A stretch of 64,000 bases of DNA from Dasyornis broadbenti. Taxonomy: Eukaryota; Chordata; Aves; Passeriformes; Dasyornithidae. The DNA lies in NCBI GenBank assembly GCA_013397935.1, contig VZRN01004250.1, forward strand, positions 510,569 to 574,568, read 5' to 3'. Below, one piece after another: positions 1-13,112 of the stretch; positions within the stretch are counted from its first letter, which is position 1; the number at the start of each line of letters is the position of its first letter. The notes under the pieces were generated by a model. That model did not search any database, was not told the DNA's origin, and saw only the letters and a list, made by a program, of their open reading frames with translations. Made by a program: the position numbers and the translations under genes.

Positions 1-949
1 TCTCTGCCATGTGGCAGCTAATTCTAAGTTGATCATCCTGTAAATTGGGTTCAGATTGTGTTTGTCGTGTTGTGTGTAGTTTTGTCAGTGCAAATACCTG
101 TTCCTAATGCAGGCAACAGTGTGGTTGTTAAAGTGATCTTTTCATAATATTGGTCAGAATTGAGCAGCTGTCAGACAAATTAGAGTCCCATAATGGCGTG
201 CTGTGAAAATCAAAGGTTGAAGCTGCATTTTTATTTTCCAGAAGGAACTTAAAACCATGCTCATTACATTAAAAATGTACAGAGCGCTGCTTTACTCTAA
301 CATCCCATCTCATTTCTTGTATTTCCATTAAAACATTTTGAATTTTTGCCCCAGTGTGACATGAAAACATGTTTTGAAATGTTATGAATGTCTGGCAAAT
401 GATTTGGTTTTGGATTTTTGCCCACCGATATTCCTGCGTGGCCCACGCACTTGTGCAAAACTTGGTCTTCCAAGGCATGAAAATAATACAGCAATGGCTG
501 AACTGTGACTTTTAGTTAAAGAAAATAAAAAATGAAAATCAATCCCTTTAAAATACTAAAAGGTCAGGAGGCAAGTGAAGAATAGTGAGGGAAAGATAGG
601 GTGAAAGCTGGTTCCAGGAGGGGCTGAGAATGCCAGAGGGAAGCAGCAGCTGAGGGTTACACCCCAGCCATGGGTTTAAGGTGTGACTGCACATCTTTCT
701 GCTTTTCCAAAGAATGCTGCAATGTGGCCTGTCCATCCAAAAGTGCCAGGATTTGGTAGGAAATTGCAGATGCTCTGCTTCTCTGCGAAGTAACAAATTG
801 AGAGAAGGCACAAACTTGAATTTCAGTGACAGCTGAGATAAATAACACTTTACCCAGAGCCTGGAACGCCAAACACAGACCCAGAAACTCGCGGTGTGCA
901 CAAACCACTTGCACAGCAATTTAGGGGGTGGGCTCGTTTGACTTTTTTT
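1..949. other. Non-coding stretch, no gene recognised
   Basis: This AT-leaning sequence has no tandem repeat and no transposon that I recognise. Short reading frames of 65-149 codons occur on the minus strand. They overlap one another in different frames and show no domain or motif, so I treat them as chance. GC content and CpG frequency rise from about position 880 towards the CpG-rich patch that follows. Confidence 0.7.
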
Positions 950-1260
950 CCCCGGCACAACCCTAAGCACAGAAGAGAGAAACGGAGAAATCCCCACTTA
1001 GCGGAGCTGCTCGGTGGAGACAGCCACTCGATCCCCTGGCAGCGCAGCTCTCGTTCTAGCTCATTTAGCACCACAGCCCGCCATAAACCAGAGGGAGTAC
1101 AACGAGCCTAATGTAGCGTGAGCAGCAAGGCGGGGAGCGCCCGACGGGGCAGATTTACTGCTACCTGATGGGCCTCAGTGAGCAGCATCCTCCTCCCCCT
1201 GCGAGCCAGCCCCGCCCGCTCTCCCTCTCACTCTCTCACACTCGCAAGCTCTTGAGGATG
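950..1260. promoter_or_regulatory. CpG-rich patch, possible small promoter
   Basis: A hand count gives roughly 18 CpG dinucleotides between about 980 and 1250, in sequence that is over half G+C. This is far denser than the surrounding DNA. A GC box of the Sp1 type, CCCCGCCC, lies at 1210-1217 and is followed by a pyrimidine-rich CTCTC run. CpG islands of this size are typical of vertebrate promoters and of some unmethylated developmental enhancers. No TATA box, start codon with a long frame, or clear first-exon donor fixes a direction of transcription. A non-promoter CpG-rich enhancer is an equal alternative, especially as the next 270 bases look like conserved non-coding DNA. Confidence 0.35.
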
Positions 1261-1530
1261 CACGTTGAGTCTTTTGTTTTCCCTCATTAAAAGTGCCAAG
1301 ATGCATGTCAAATGCCTGGAGCAGTCTCCCGCTTTATAGTTTTATTATAGTACTATTATGACTTATCTAATTTATTTTTTCCTCTTTGTGTGCGCGTCTC
1401 ACTGCATCCGCTGCCAATGTTTATGTCAAGCGGAGATAATCTCTTTGCATGTCTGTCTGCATATTTGGAGGGGATCTGAAAGAGGCCTGAATATTTGCCT
1501 TAGCCCTCTTTTTCAGGTAGGTAAAAGGAT
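1240..1530. promoter_or_regulatory. Candidate conserved non-coding element
   Basis: This block directly follows the CpG-rich patch. It combines ATGCATG and CATTAAAA homeodomain/POU-like sequence near 1284-1306, a perfect 10-bp palindrome ATAGTACTAT at 1347-1356, and CpG dinucleotides kept in AT-rich sequence (gtgtgcgcgtct near 1388). It has no simple repeat and no transposon signature. These are properties of vertebrate enhancer-type conserved elements. Conservation itself could not be measured, so the call rests on composition and motif density only. Confidence 0.35.
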
Positions 1531-2803
1531 TCCAGAAAGGTCAGGACCAGGCCCCGTTCTGAACACCACACTGTTGTCTCAATGATTGCAGTTCTGTAGG
1601 ATCCCAGCAGCATCTCTGTTTGCTCTCAAATTTACACAGCTGTATACTGCAGGTATAAATTAGTTTAATAGACACTGAGGTGTGTATAATGTCTGTGAAG
1701 TTGGCACTGTTCTTTAGAAAGGAATATTTATTGACTTGTGGCTTTCTGGTAGTAAAGATGATCAGTTTTTTAATCATGCTCATTAATTTTTTTCTTACAT
1801 AATTGGACTAGAATTAAAAATCCTTTACACCGCTGTGTATATAGACTAGATAGCAGTTGGTGGGGTATTGAATCAAGGACCCACTAGACGTGAACTCAGC
1901 CCGCTGGAATCCCATATCCACATCACCTCTGTGATGGGCTTGAATGCCCAACGTGAGCACAGACATGGGAGCTGATTTCGCTGCTCTGAGCCTTCCTCTG
2001 AAACGTCACCTGTGTGCCCCTGCCATGACAACCAGTGCTGGCTTCCCTCTGTCCCCTTGGTCACACCCAATTGCTGCCAGCAGGAGCCACCCCTCAGCTC
2101 CATTCCCTTGTGTCCCATAAGAGCAATGTCCTGTGCCTGGGAACTCTCACCACCCTAACGTTTTCTATTTCTCTCAGAAATACATCCTGGGCTGCTGTTC
2201 GCAGGAAAATTGCTTGGCATAGTCAGTAATGCTCTGTGCTGGATTTCCTCCTGTGCGGCAAAGGCAAATTGGTCCAGTCACTTGCATTTCCCTTGGAGAG
2301 CAGCTCCAGCTGCTCTGGCACTACTTGTCAGTGCCAGACTGAAAGCTACAGCAAGGAAATCTAGACTGAGCATTGCTGTGGGGCCAGGACCTTGGTTTCA
2401 TGACTCATCCATTTAGAGAAACACCCACCTGAAAAGACTAATTCTGAGATGGCCCCACATAAATGACACGAGGGAGACTCTCAGCCAAAACACAAATCCT
2501 GTTTCCATTTGTTGTAGGAACAAGGGAAGTGGATCTGCTCCCAGCCACACTGTGAAACTAGGGCAGGACGTTGCAGTATCCTTTTTCCTCTGCGTTTGCC
2601 TTTGCTCCTACGCTTGCCCTTCCTTTAGGACCCTTCTAACCTTTCAAATGGGAAAGGCAAGTGGCTTCCTGTCCCTCGTGTTTATGGAGTGAAGTGGTGC
2701 GGGCTGCCTTTGAGGGAGGCTATAGATTTCCTGGCACTCGCTCAGCCCTCCTGTCCCGGCCTTCTGTGCAAACAATTCTCCCGGCCCCACCTCTCCGAGC
2801 CTT

Positions 2804-2821
2804 TGCTGCTGCTGCTGCTGT
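2804..2821. repeat. (TGC)6 trinucleotide repeat
   Basis: Six uninterrupted TGC units are seen. An overlapping plus-strand frame would read them as leucine or alanine, but nothing suggests that it is translated. It may vary in length between individuals. Confidence 0.9.
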
Positions 2822-3472
2822 GTCTTACAGGAGGTGCTGGGGAAGCTTTTATAACCTGCCAAGCCGTGTCCATTTACCAGGGCATGAGTTCATATGTTTC
2901 CCTCGAAACCTGGAGAACTGGCTTTCTCTACTCTGAGCAGGTAATGTCTTAGATGCTGAAACACAAAGCAAGCTGTGCCTGACCAGAGGGTTTTATGCTG
3001 TCACAATGAATAAATTGGGACCCTCTTACCCTCTCGGCTGCTGGTAGTAAGTTTATGTCCTAATTTTGCTTGCTCCAGATAAGTCTGAATACTGTGCAGC
3101 AGAAATGAAGGGACTGAGACATGCCTTGCTAGCACTGCTATTAATCTGACAATCTGTTGGTTTGTTATGGGATTGAAATCCCATGGGAACGGCTCTCTGT
3201 CTCACAGCAGAACTGACACACAATCCGATGCAGCTGATTTGCTGTGGACAGTCTTCAAATGTTGAAATCTCAGACTTTCTAAGTACAGGGCTGCTATGCA
3301 TGGGCACACTTCCTGCTAATCTTGAGGCATAAACACTCAGTGGCTCCAGACGCTTGTAGAAATAAACACACTGACTCGGTATTAATATTTCATCACAACA
3401 CACTGAAGTTAAACCTCACTGATCCAGAGTGACCTGCAACCACTCAAGAAAATGTTTCTTTTCTCTTTTCTG

Positions 3473-3491
3473 TTTTTTTTTTTTTTTTTTT
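3473..3491. repeat. T19 homopolymer tract
   Basis: Nineteen consecutive T follow a T/C-rich lead-in and precede TAAATAATTTAAC. I see no target-site duplication or gene-like sequence beside it that would mark it as the tail of a retrocopy. Confidence 0.9.
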
Positions 3492-6269
3492 AAATAATTT
3501 AACTTTTTGTGGGGAGAAAATAAAAGGAAATGGTGTCCTGCATGGCAGGCTTAACATGGATAAGTAGAGCCGTCTCAGCTGGAGCAAAGCTGCTCATGTG
3601 CAGAGACGCTGCTTTGGAAAGGTTTGTAAGTTCAAGGAGGGCAATTTAACAGCTTTGCTTGTTGTCTCTGCCGTGGCAGGTGAACCAGACACATTTAGTG
3701 CTGTGGAGTATCAGAGACAATCACTGCACGCTTAAAACAGCAGCTCCTGTAAACAGGACCTGTTAGTGGCTGCTGGAGCACAACATTGCCTTGAAAACGC
3801 ACTTCCCATGGCTGCCCTCAGAAAGCCCTTCAGTCTGTTTCGGGGCAGATGGCCTTAGTGCTGAAGTCTCCCACGAGCTAAAGAGGGTTTTAACCAAAAG
3901 AATGTTCTCTGCAACTGACGCTCAAGGAGTTTGTAAGCAGCGTGATTTGACCTGGATATTAATATCTGCTCCCTAAACACGGCAGGCGGTGGGTGCTTTT
4001 CATTGAAGGCACGTGATCATCAAATCTGAACCTGCCACAAGGTCGGGAGGAAATCTCTCCTGAGCCTGCTCTGCAGAAGGGATGGGCTCGCATCCCGTGC
4101 TGGTAGCTGGGTGATGGAATTACAGTGAGCTGGGTCCACAGGCAGCCAGGCAGGGTTAGGAGACTGGAAACTGATCTTAGATACTCCAGAGTTTCTAGGC
4201 AGTTGTTTACACACCTTCTGAGGCTCAGAACTAAGAATTGTCATGTTTTTCATCAATTACGCTGGCTGTATGTGACCTGGAACTACTCAAGGTGTGTTAC
4301 CTTACAACCCATCTAGCTAGTGAGGCCTTCACACCCACCTGTTTTTATATCTCTGATAGGATAAAGAAATTGAATTAATCTAACAGTGGATCCTGCCCAT
4401 GCTGTTGTTTTGAGTTGCTGAGTGTGTTAAGTCTTACGGAATTATTTAAATTGCCTTGCTTTGCAATTGATGTTCTTTTCTGTCATTTGATTTTAATGAG
4501 TGATAAGCACTCTGTGATCAGCACGTGAAGGGTGTTCTGTGTGTCCATCTCTGATCGACTGGAGCAAGGAAGGAACAGGATAAATGACTCCTTTGGAGCA
4601 GAGTTAGAGGCAGGCAGCCCCAAGGACCACACGAGGCAGTGGAGAGCGTCAGGAAAAACTGCGAAGGGAAGCATTAGCAACACTCAGCTATAGCTGCTCC
4701 AGCATTTTATCCAATTTACAAGGGCCCCCATAAAACATAGCAGGGGGAAAATGTAAAAACTCAAGTGCAATTTAAACAGTAGCGTCCTGATAGACTCAGG
4801 ATCAGCTGGTTTTGATCGCAGCACAGTTTGGTGCAGGAGCACCACTTGTGCATTATGAGTGAGGATCGGAGGAAGCTTAAAGCAGCTGTGCTGCTATATT
4901 TGCTCACTCTCTGTATTCAAACCTTGGCTTGAGAGCTCAAAGGAAATGAGATGTGTTTTGCATAACCCAGTTGCAATCAGTGGAAGCACCTACTAATCTG
5001 CTGGTACTGCTTCTGACCTTTTCAGGGTCTGATTCCTTATCAGAAAATGAAAACATTTTTAAAAGAGGAATGGACTTGTTTATTTGGGGGGAGGCAGGGT
5101 GAAAATTCAAAATGGCATTAGCGAATAGATAGATGTACACAAAAAATTGTATGAGTTTTATTCTCCTGGCCAGAAGAACCTGAGGTTATGCATAGAAGTG
5201 TCCTTTTACAGACAGACCTCTCAGATAATTTTGTACACTTCTTCATTTTTACTATTTTTGGGAATGCCCGCAACAGCACATCCTGATGGCATTAAAAATA
5301 AAAGGCATTCCATTATATCAGCAGTGCTAGATTTGTTAAAGTGTGATTCTTCCTCTAAGAGTCGAAATGTAAAATGAGGCCAATTGTTCTGAATAACAGG
5401 ATGGGGAAGACCTTGAAATGTGAGGCTTCAGTGTTGAGAACTTGGAATAATTATGGTCATTCACAGAAATCACTACTAAATCCCAAACTACACTGCCTCT
5501 TCTGATCCAAACACTTGTTTGGAAAGGCTGCAGAACAAGAAATAAATCCTGAATTATAATGACGTAGTCTGTGTGCCCCCACCTCCCTCCCAGTTTTAGC
5601 ATCCATCTGGGAATCAGATCTTCATTTTCTCTCTCATTTTCTGCCTTCTTGTTTCAGGGCTTAAATAATCAGGCAGATCTGCAGAAACCAAAGAATTCAG
5701 TATATGCAGATTAATAACTGGGTGTGAAAAATGGGTATCAAATGTTGAGCAAAAAATCTGCAGGGCTTTTGGAAGCCTGTTCTGCGTTAGTGAAGCAGCT
5801 GCTGGATGCTTCCTGAGTTCCTCTGGAGGAGCCTGCTCCTTTCCACCGGATCCCAGAGCTCAAAGACCTCTCACCTTCCTTCATCTGCCAGGATCGGGAG
5901 TGCTGCTTTGTGCTGTTTAGTGGAATGCATACACAGAAGCAATTAAATCATTCCAGTTAATTACCTATCAAGACTACAGAGCAGGTCTGGGTTCTAGCTG
6001 TAGTTGCCAGCAAAAAATCGTGCTCTAGACCAGTCTTTTCAAGAGTCTGTGAAGGACTATGAAGGTGCCGTGGTTTCAGCCTCTGTGTGGAGGTGCCTGT
6101 CTTAAAGGTGTGAGTGAGGAGACCCCTTCTCCTTATTCTGGGCCATTCTCCTTCCAGCAGGCCTAAATCGCAGGTTTGCTCCCATATGCTCCCCTCTCCT
6201 TTGTAAACACAAAATCCCTTAAACAAATAGCGGGCAGAGCTCTTTCCTCGCTCCCCTGTTTATTAGAAG

Positions 6270-6590
6270 GACTTAGCTAATCCCTGTGTTTACGAGTCGT
6301 GGGGTGTGTCAGCCTCCAAGCTGAGGTAGTTAATGAAATTCATCTGTTCTCTATTTTCCGGCAGAATTAAGGGAGGGGGTGGCCCAGCCAGGCTTCACCC
6401 TAGCACAGAAAAATGAGTAAGAGAGGAGTTTGCAGGCACAGACTCCAACGGAGCAGCGGCTGGGAGGAGGTGCAGCGGCCGAATGGCAGAAATGTAGGGA
6501 AATATTCCCCCCCTTCAATTAGAGTAATTAAAAAGTAGTAAAAATAAACCACCCAAAGGAGAGTCTGGCCAAAGCAAAGTCTTAATGTAC
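6270..6590. promoter_or_regulatory. Possible regulatory block
   Basis: The sequence mixes retained CpGs (tacgagtcgtgg near 6290, and gcggccgaatgg near 6475) with AT-rich homeodomain-like stretches: GTTAATGAAATT near 6329 and AGAGTAATTAAAAAGT near 6522. There is no simple repeat beyond a C run at 6508-6514. The pattern resembles a vertebrate enhancer but is weaker than the blocks after 26 kb. Confidence 0.25.
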
Positions 6591-7959
6591 ACTTATGGCT
6601 TAAGGAGTCTGCCGGAGGCCACCACCACGTGGTGCCACAGCCCTCTTGAGTCTGTCTCTGCCTTAAGGCAAAAGCCAGCCCAGGAATGAGGTTGGGGGCG
6701 GTTGCTGGAGCTCGCCCCAGCTCGGTGGGACAGTGGGCTGAGCCTCCTGGGATCAGAACTCATCGGGGCTGCCCTGCCAAGCTCCATTCCCTGGGGCTTT
6801 CATGGGCCCAGCCTTCTGCTTGCAGCTGAAATTTGGCACATCAAGTATTAGGAGAAGCCACTGCAACGTTGAGTTGATCCATGCAGGGAATTAAAACTCG
6901 TCGGAGAAGCTGGCAAAGCCCCATTTGCTTCTCTGCAAAAGTTGCTGCCCCATCCTTTTCCCTTCCCTGCTCTCATTATCTGTGCACTTCTTTGGCTTCT
7001 TCCAGTTTGCTGTTTGTCTTCTCGGGCTTTACTGCCCTGGAAGAACAAGGCAGGGTGCAAAGACTGCATCATTGGTGATTTCCCCCGTTTTGTCACGTGA
7101 GCTCCACGGAAGCACAGCAGGGACCAGCCACGCTGGACTCCTCATTGTGGCGTGTTTCCTAGAAGCCTCGGTCCTCGGACTCCAAGTGCTGCATCTCCAT
7201 CAAATGTGGACAGGCACTTCTGTCAGCTCACGTTGTGCTCTCGTGACGTGGAAAGACAGAGCGGCTGAAGAATGGGTTAAGGTTCTTCCAGTCTGTAACT
7301 GGAGATCTAAAATTATGTGGGGAAATATGGTAATTTGAACTTCTGGAGCTGCACCAATCTTTGCCTGCAGTCCAGAGATTCTGTGAGCAGCAGGCTGTGA
7401 GGCAGGAATTTTTGGCATTCCCAGCGCTAGGGTCAGTAGATGATAGTTGTTTTTGGTTGTAATCCCCAAAACACTTCATGTAATAACAAACGTGTCCTTT
7501 CTAAGGCTGCCCTAGAAAAGAGGACCAAACTGTGACTCCTGATCTTTGCAATTTGGAAAGATTAAGATCTGTAATTCTTAAGATCTGACAAGTTTTTTGA
7601 ATTATAAACCATTATAGACTCTCATGGGACAAATTTGTCAGATGCTTAGGGGTACTGGCACTTGAGGCAGTGTTTTATCATGGTCATGGAGGGGTGTAGG
7701 GCTGCTTTTGCATCTAATAATATCCCTTTAATTTGATTTTTGGTGAATATCCCTGGATTTTTAGACATCTTTAGTTGGAGAACTTGGATGCTTGGGACAG
7801 AACTACCCTGAGGGTTAGCGTTTGCAGTAGGTTGGTTCTCTACAGTGAATGCTGCACAGATGTTGAATTTGGTTTCAGTGTGCCTGAGAGGTAGAGCTGC
7901 TCCGCACATGCAGGGATGACAGCTCCAAGATGGCTTAGTTTGGGATTGATAACTATTAT

Positions 7960-7976
7960 AAAAAAAAAAAAAAAAA
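7960..7976. repeat. A17 homopolymer tract
   Basis: Seventeen consecutive A follow AACTATTAT. There is no polyadenylation signal at the usual 10-30 base distance and no gene-like sequence upstream, so an origin by retroposition is not supported. Confidence 0.9.
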
Positions 7977-10118
7977 TCAGTTTAAGTGTTAAATAAACTC
8001 CTAAGAATTGTCAGATTGCTCTTTCTTTATTTTTTCTTCTTTTTTTTTTCACCTGTTGTCTGCCCACCGCCCTGCTCAGTCTGTGAATCCATGTATGTAA
8101 CCCACTGTACACAATTCATTTTTAATGCGGGCGCATCTGCAGCCACGCAAATTCATGACAGCTGCAGTTTTGATAGCTAAACCAAAATACAACTGAGTAA
8201 TGAGAAATAAATTTATTGTACACTGGCCATGTTTGAGAATCACTGCTTTAGACGTGTGTGTTTTACAAATAATTAATAAGATAGAGCATGCTCATACTCC
8301 TGTTTGTGCCAAGAGCTCTTTCCTAGCTGGAGTCTGAAGTGAGGGGGCAGGAATGTGCCAGGCAATAAAATATCTGTGTATGCCACTGTTATCAGAACGG
8401 GTGTCACATGCGGACCTTGGGTCTGTCTTTCCCTGGCTGGGGTTAGACAACAAGGAAACGTAAAAAGTCCTGATCTTCACAAAGTCCTGCTGTAGCAGCC
8501 CTCACTCAGCTGAGCCGATGGGGAGCTGCAGTATCAGGTTCTACTTAAACCTAAATCACTTCCAGTTTCTGCTCCTGTTTGTAGGATGAGCCTGGGTTGG
8601 ACCCTGCTGCAACCAGAGCTTGAAGACAGCGACTTGCATTCCTGTGATGTGTGTAATTCAAATAAAAGGAATTTCTAAAGTACTTTACAGGAGCTCCCAG
8701 GTAATCTGCAGGACAGCTAAACCATCAGGTTTTTGTTGTTTAAACTGACAGCCCTTTCAGCAGAAAAAGCCAGGATTATATTGGGCAGAACTAATTGCTT
8801 GCGCCTTTATTAGAGGCAAACTGAAGCCCTTTCGTTTATAGTCTGAGAAAACAGGTCACATTTAAAATTGTGAGATGGACTGAGAAGAAAATACCACAGC
8901 AGAGCCCGTGATGATATGTGCTGACTCTTTTGTTAAAGATAAAATACCAGAATGAGATCCATCTTCACTCCGAAAAAATGCAGATTGTGACTCTCTAGGA
9001 AAATTTTTCCAAAGCTTTGTCAGTTTAATACAGTGGCAGTGATACCTTAATTGCTGGTCATTTCAGTGGTAAGACAAGTCACTACAAGACATATTATTAG
9101 TGTGGTAAGTATAGACAAACAGATGAAATAAACAGAATAAATGAATTTTTGTTGGGTTTCGCTTTTTAGACAGAGATGACATCTTGCAGCAGTGATCAAG
9201 CTGTGTTCGGATGACACCATTAGCACTGGTTTCTGAGCCAGCTTGTGAGCAGTGAGGTAGGTTCCCTGGCATAGAACAGAGGCAAGGATCAGTTACTGGG
9301 AGGGAAGAATGGTACCAGTACAGATGATAAGGAATCTAAATTAAACCATAAGAGAAGAGAGAAGAAGACGCTATAATATTTAAAAATGGCAAACTAAATA
9401 ATATATAATTTACAGAAAATGACAGGGTAATGCTGGGACTATTTTTAAATCAACAGCAAATTAGAATTCAAACCTCTGATAGGTTTAACAGATGGTCTGG
9501 ATCCTAGAATCCAAAACCCACACACTTCATTTCCCAGTATGTTAAGAACAAAATAATGCTGTGCAGCCTTTGGGGAATGTTTCTTGCTATTAAACTATGT
9601 TGAGGATAACTTTTGACCGAGGAGGACTGAATTTGGAGTGGAAAAATAGAATAAGTCGGTTCAGTAAGAAAAAGCAAGCCCACACTCTGTACCAGGGGTG
9701 ACTGTGGACATGTCACAGGTTCTAGGCAAGGGAGACAGCAGGGTTTGGGAAGGTGAAGGAATATGATTTCTCAGTGGCCTGGTGGAGCAGAGTTTTATGG
9801 TCAGAAGAAGTGGATGTGTCTCCTTTCCTTGAGTGCTATAGATCTTAGAAAATGTTCTGTCATGTCAGCCATAAAGGGAAGTGTTTTGATGTGCCTGGGG
9901 GAGAACAACACCCAGCTCTGAGAGTGACCCTCAGGGGCTGAAGAGTTTTTAAACCTTTCAGTGAGTAACATCTCCTGATGAGAATCTGTGATTGCTTAAG
10001 GAAGGCTCAGAAATTGAACTGGTTCTCCAGCAAATTTTGGTCAAGATGATGACTTGCCACAGTTTGAGGAGCAGCAGCACAGCACACACATTCCTCAGCT
10101 TCCTCCATTAGGTGAGAA

Positions 10119-10135
10119 TTTTTTTTTTTTTTTTT
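10119..10135. repeat. T17 homopolymer tract
   Basis: Seventeen consecutive T are followed by AAACCAAAAAGG. It is a simple tract with no further structure seen. Confidence 0.9.
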
Positions 10136-12759
10136 AAACCAAAAAGGAACATTTTATTCTTAGGTTTCTAATCCTTATCTAATCTTGGCTCAGAATGCTC
10201 CTCATGCCCATTTCAGTGCCTCCCCCCCGTGGGCACTCCTGCAGTGCTTCACCTATTGCCCCCTGAATCACCAAATGAGAAACGACGAGTTGCCCCAGCA
10301 AATGGGATCCATCATCCTTCTAATCCGATATCCTGCCTCCATCAGTAGCCAGCCAGGACACTTCAGAAGAAACCCTACATGATACCCTATAACTGGGGAA
10401 TTGCATTGTGCATAAGTGAGGTATTTTTATCTCATGCAGTTAATAATTGGCATTTGTCCAACCATATTTTTAAGTTTTTATTGTAACTTATTGTTTTGAT
10501 TATCAATGCCAATGACTAATCCTTTTCGGATCTTTATAAATACTTAAATCTGTGATAATTTATATGAAGGAATCAACTCCATAACTTGGTCGTGGGCTGC
10601 ATAGGAAACAGAATTTCTTTTTTTTTGTAATTGGTTTTGAATTTGTTTTCTTTCATCTTTTCCTGATGTTTCTTTGTTTCTGTTTGATAAGGGTAAAAAA
10701 GAACACATGTGCTGTGTTCTCTGCTGCTCACTCTTCCTGATCTTCTCACTAAATCAAGTCCTTTCACCAATATCATATGGAAGTCTTTCTCTGAATCTCA
10801 AAAAATCTCTCCTTCTCCATTCTTGGGCTGTTTATTTCCGCTACATCTGGTTTTGAAATGGAGTGAGGAGTGAACACAGCCATCCAAGGAAGGGTGTGCC
10901 ATCAATTTACTGGATGTTATTAATATCACTATTTTCAGATTGTTCCAAAAATTGACTTATTTTCAAAATACTACTGAAGTGGGTGTGTGCGGAGCAGAAT
11001 GTGTATTTCAAATAGTATGAAATTAATTAGATCTATTTCTCAGTGTTATATTAATAACCCCTGTTTTGATTGGCAACTTAGCTTGATATCACCAGACAAA
11101 TCATCTACTTCCCCCCCAGGGGTGTGCTGGATGCAAAGAGGTATAATGGCAGGAATTAGTCAGAAATAATTGCAGAGACACAATAATTCCACGTCTGCCT
11201 ATTAAGATGCAAAAAACCATGGACTGGATCCTTGGCTGGTGTGTCATGGTTGGCATGATGCCACTTTACACCAGCGAGGGAACGAGCCAGTTCCCTCAAT
11301 AATCCTCATTCTGGAGATGACCAGTCACACAAACGCCGGTGGCTTTGCTCAGTGACAGAAACCTGGCTGCTCTTCCAGCTGCAGGGAATGTGGGATTCGT
11401 GAAACCTTAGCAGGGCTGTGGCAAGAGTTGCCCTGAGATTGCTGATTCCATTCCTGTTTTTTGTTTTGTTTGAGTTGGCTGGCTGGGATTGTTTTCCCTC
11501 TCTGCCAGGTGCAGAGTTGAATGGCAGGCCACACTCAAAAGCTCTTCTTTCACAAATCCACCCACGCTACAGATTTCTGTGTTCGTCACGTTCTGTGACA
11601 TGTAGCTCTTGGAAATATGCAACTTGGAAATAATATCCCTGAATCTGAGTGTGCTTGGACGAGTAAAGGAGAGATTTTAAAGTGTCCAGAAAGGGCAGGG
11701 AGAGAAAACCATAGGAAAATAACTGGGAACCTTAGATTCCCTTAGAGTAGGATTGAGCTGGAACACATGAGCTCTGTGAATTTTGAAGATTCAGACCCAA
11801 ATATGAGACACCACGCTCATGCTGAAATTAAAGATGCGCCATGGTGCCAAATAAAGATATCTCGTGGGATTTCAATCAGATTTTGAATTCCCCACAACTA
11901 TGTGTCGTGCTCCTGGCATCCCGTTGTGTGTGCCTGCTCTTGTCCAGCTGCCCTACCCTCCAACCTTTCAGATTTTTTGTGGATCTGCTTCCAGTGATGC
12001 CTTTTTGTCTGCAGTCAGCAGCCAAACCAGTGAAGGGTGAGGTTCCTATCTGAGCTCATCACAAAGGGACAAAACGAACTGAAACATGAACTGTCGATTT
12101 TCTACCAAGAAATACTTTGGGGATAGAGGAAACAAAAGAAGAGCTGAATGTGTTCTGTTTGGATAAATAAATAAATATGTATCTGACTTAACAACTGGGA
12201 TGGTTTTCTGGTCCCCCACAGGGCCTGATCTTCTCCTTAGTTCTTGGTTTACACCAGGTTGAGTTTCTTGACATTGCAGTAACTTGCCTGCAGTTTGCCT
12301 TGGAAGCATGGTAGAGAAGAAAAAGAGAGTTTTCAAGCTAACATGGAGAAAATTAGAGGCAAAATTCAGAAAATTATGGGGGTAAAAGGAAAACTGATAG
12401 TTTGGGGGATTTCATAACGTTTGGAACAAGATTCAGGACTGCAATGATCATAAATTCCTACCACTTTGTCACTACTGCCATTACCACTCAAGGGGAGGAA
12501 AATCAGCAGACATGCACTAGAAACTGGATTGAATCCAGCGTGTCCTTATCAAAAAAATAAAATGAAATGCAGAAACCACAGTTTAAATGAGGCCTGATCC
12601 TCCACAGGTTGATATTTTGGCACGGATACTGAAGCTGCCTTTCCTTTAGTTTTATCCTCATGGTGACTGTCTCCACAAACAGAAGGGGCATGGACTAGGC
12701 AGAACATACTTTATTCAGCAGCATTTATTTCTAGCATTAGTTGTACATCTTAAACTGTT

Positions 12760-13080
12760 TGAGATCGTCCTGTTTCAGCCTTTCTTCTTATAATCTACTA
12801 GAAAACAGTCCAGAGGGAGTTTTTTAATATTACCCTTTTGCCCGTAGCTCTCTGATTTTGATTATGCATTGCAGCGCGGGTGAAATTTGGGTTAAAGATA
12901 ATTGTAAATATGGTATTGATATTAAATGATGTTTTCCCAACATTGCAATAATGCTTGTTTTGTTTGCTGGAGAGTTTATTACTTTTTGATCAATAGCATG
13001 TGAGATTTGTGAGGGAAATTAGCATAGTGAATAACAATTAGGAGAAAAATCAATGGCATTCAGACAAATAAGCGACTTGA
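12760..13080. promoter_or_regulatory. Candidate conserved non-coding element
   Basis: The block is rich in POU/homeodomain-like sequence: GATTATGCATTG near 12859, ATTGTAAATATGG at 12901, the 8-bp palindrome ATTGCAAT at 12952-12959, and AACAATTAGG near 13034. CpGs are kept at GCAGCGCGGG near 12871. Transposons and long homopolymers are absent. A CA repeat closes the block on its right. This is a motif- and composition-based inference; a multi-species alignment would decide it. Confidence 0.35.
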
Positions 13081-13094
13081 AAAAGTCCCACAGG

Positions 13095-13112
13095 CACACA
13101 CACACTCACACA
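13095..13112. repeat. Short CA dinucleotide repeat
   Basis: Nine CA-type units with one CT interruption. It is a short, imperfect microsatellite. Confidence 0.8.

Larger units (their letters stand above)
1531..6260. other. Non-coding stretch with scattered simple repeats
   Basis: I see no gene. Apart from a short TGC repeat and a T19 tract listed separately, this is unique sequence of ordinary avian composition. The longest open frame, 116 codons on the minus strand at 3053-3403, has no recognisable domain. Nothing indicates exons, structural RNA or a transposon. Confidence 0.65.
6591..12750. other. Non-coding stretch, no gene recognised
   Basis: This is unique sequence of average composition with homopolymer tracts at 7960-7976 and 10119-10135. 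Two parts are slightly enhancer-like: 8640-8850 (AATTGCTTGCGCCTTTATTAG near 8791, written here as the region's core) and 11010-11230 (repeated TTAAT/ATTAAT sequence). Neither is strong enough to list alone. No open frame has a recognisable domain. Confidence 0.6.

Noticed and set aside
6322..6330. TGAGGTAGT, identical to the first nine bases of let-7
   Set aside because: The following bases do not continue the let-7 sequence, and no hairpin partner is visible nearby.
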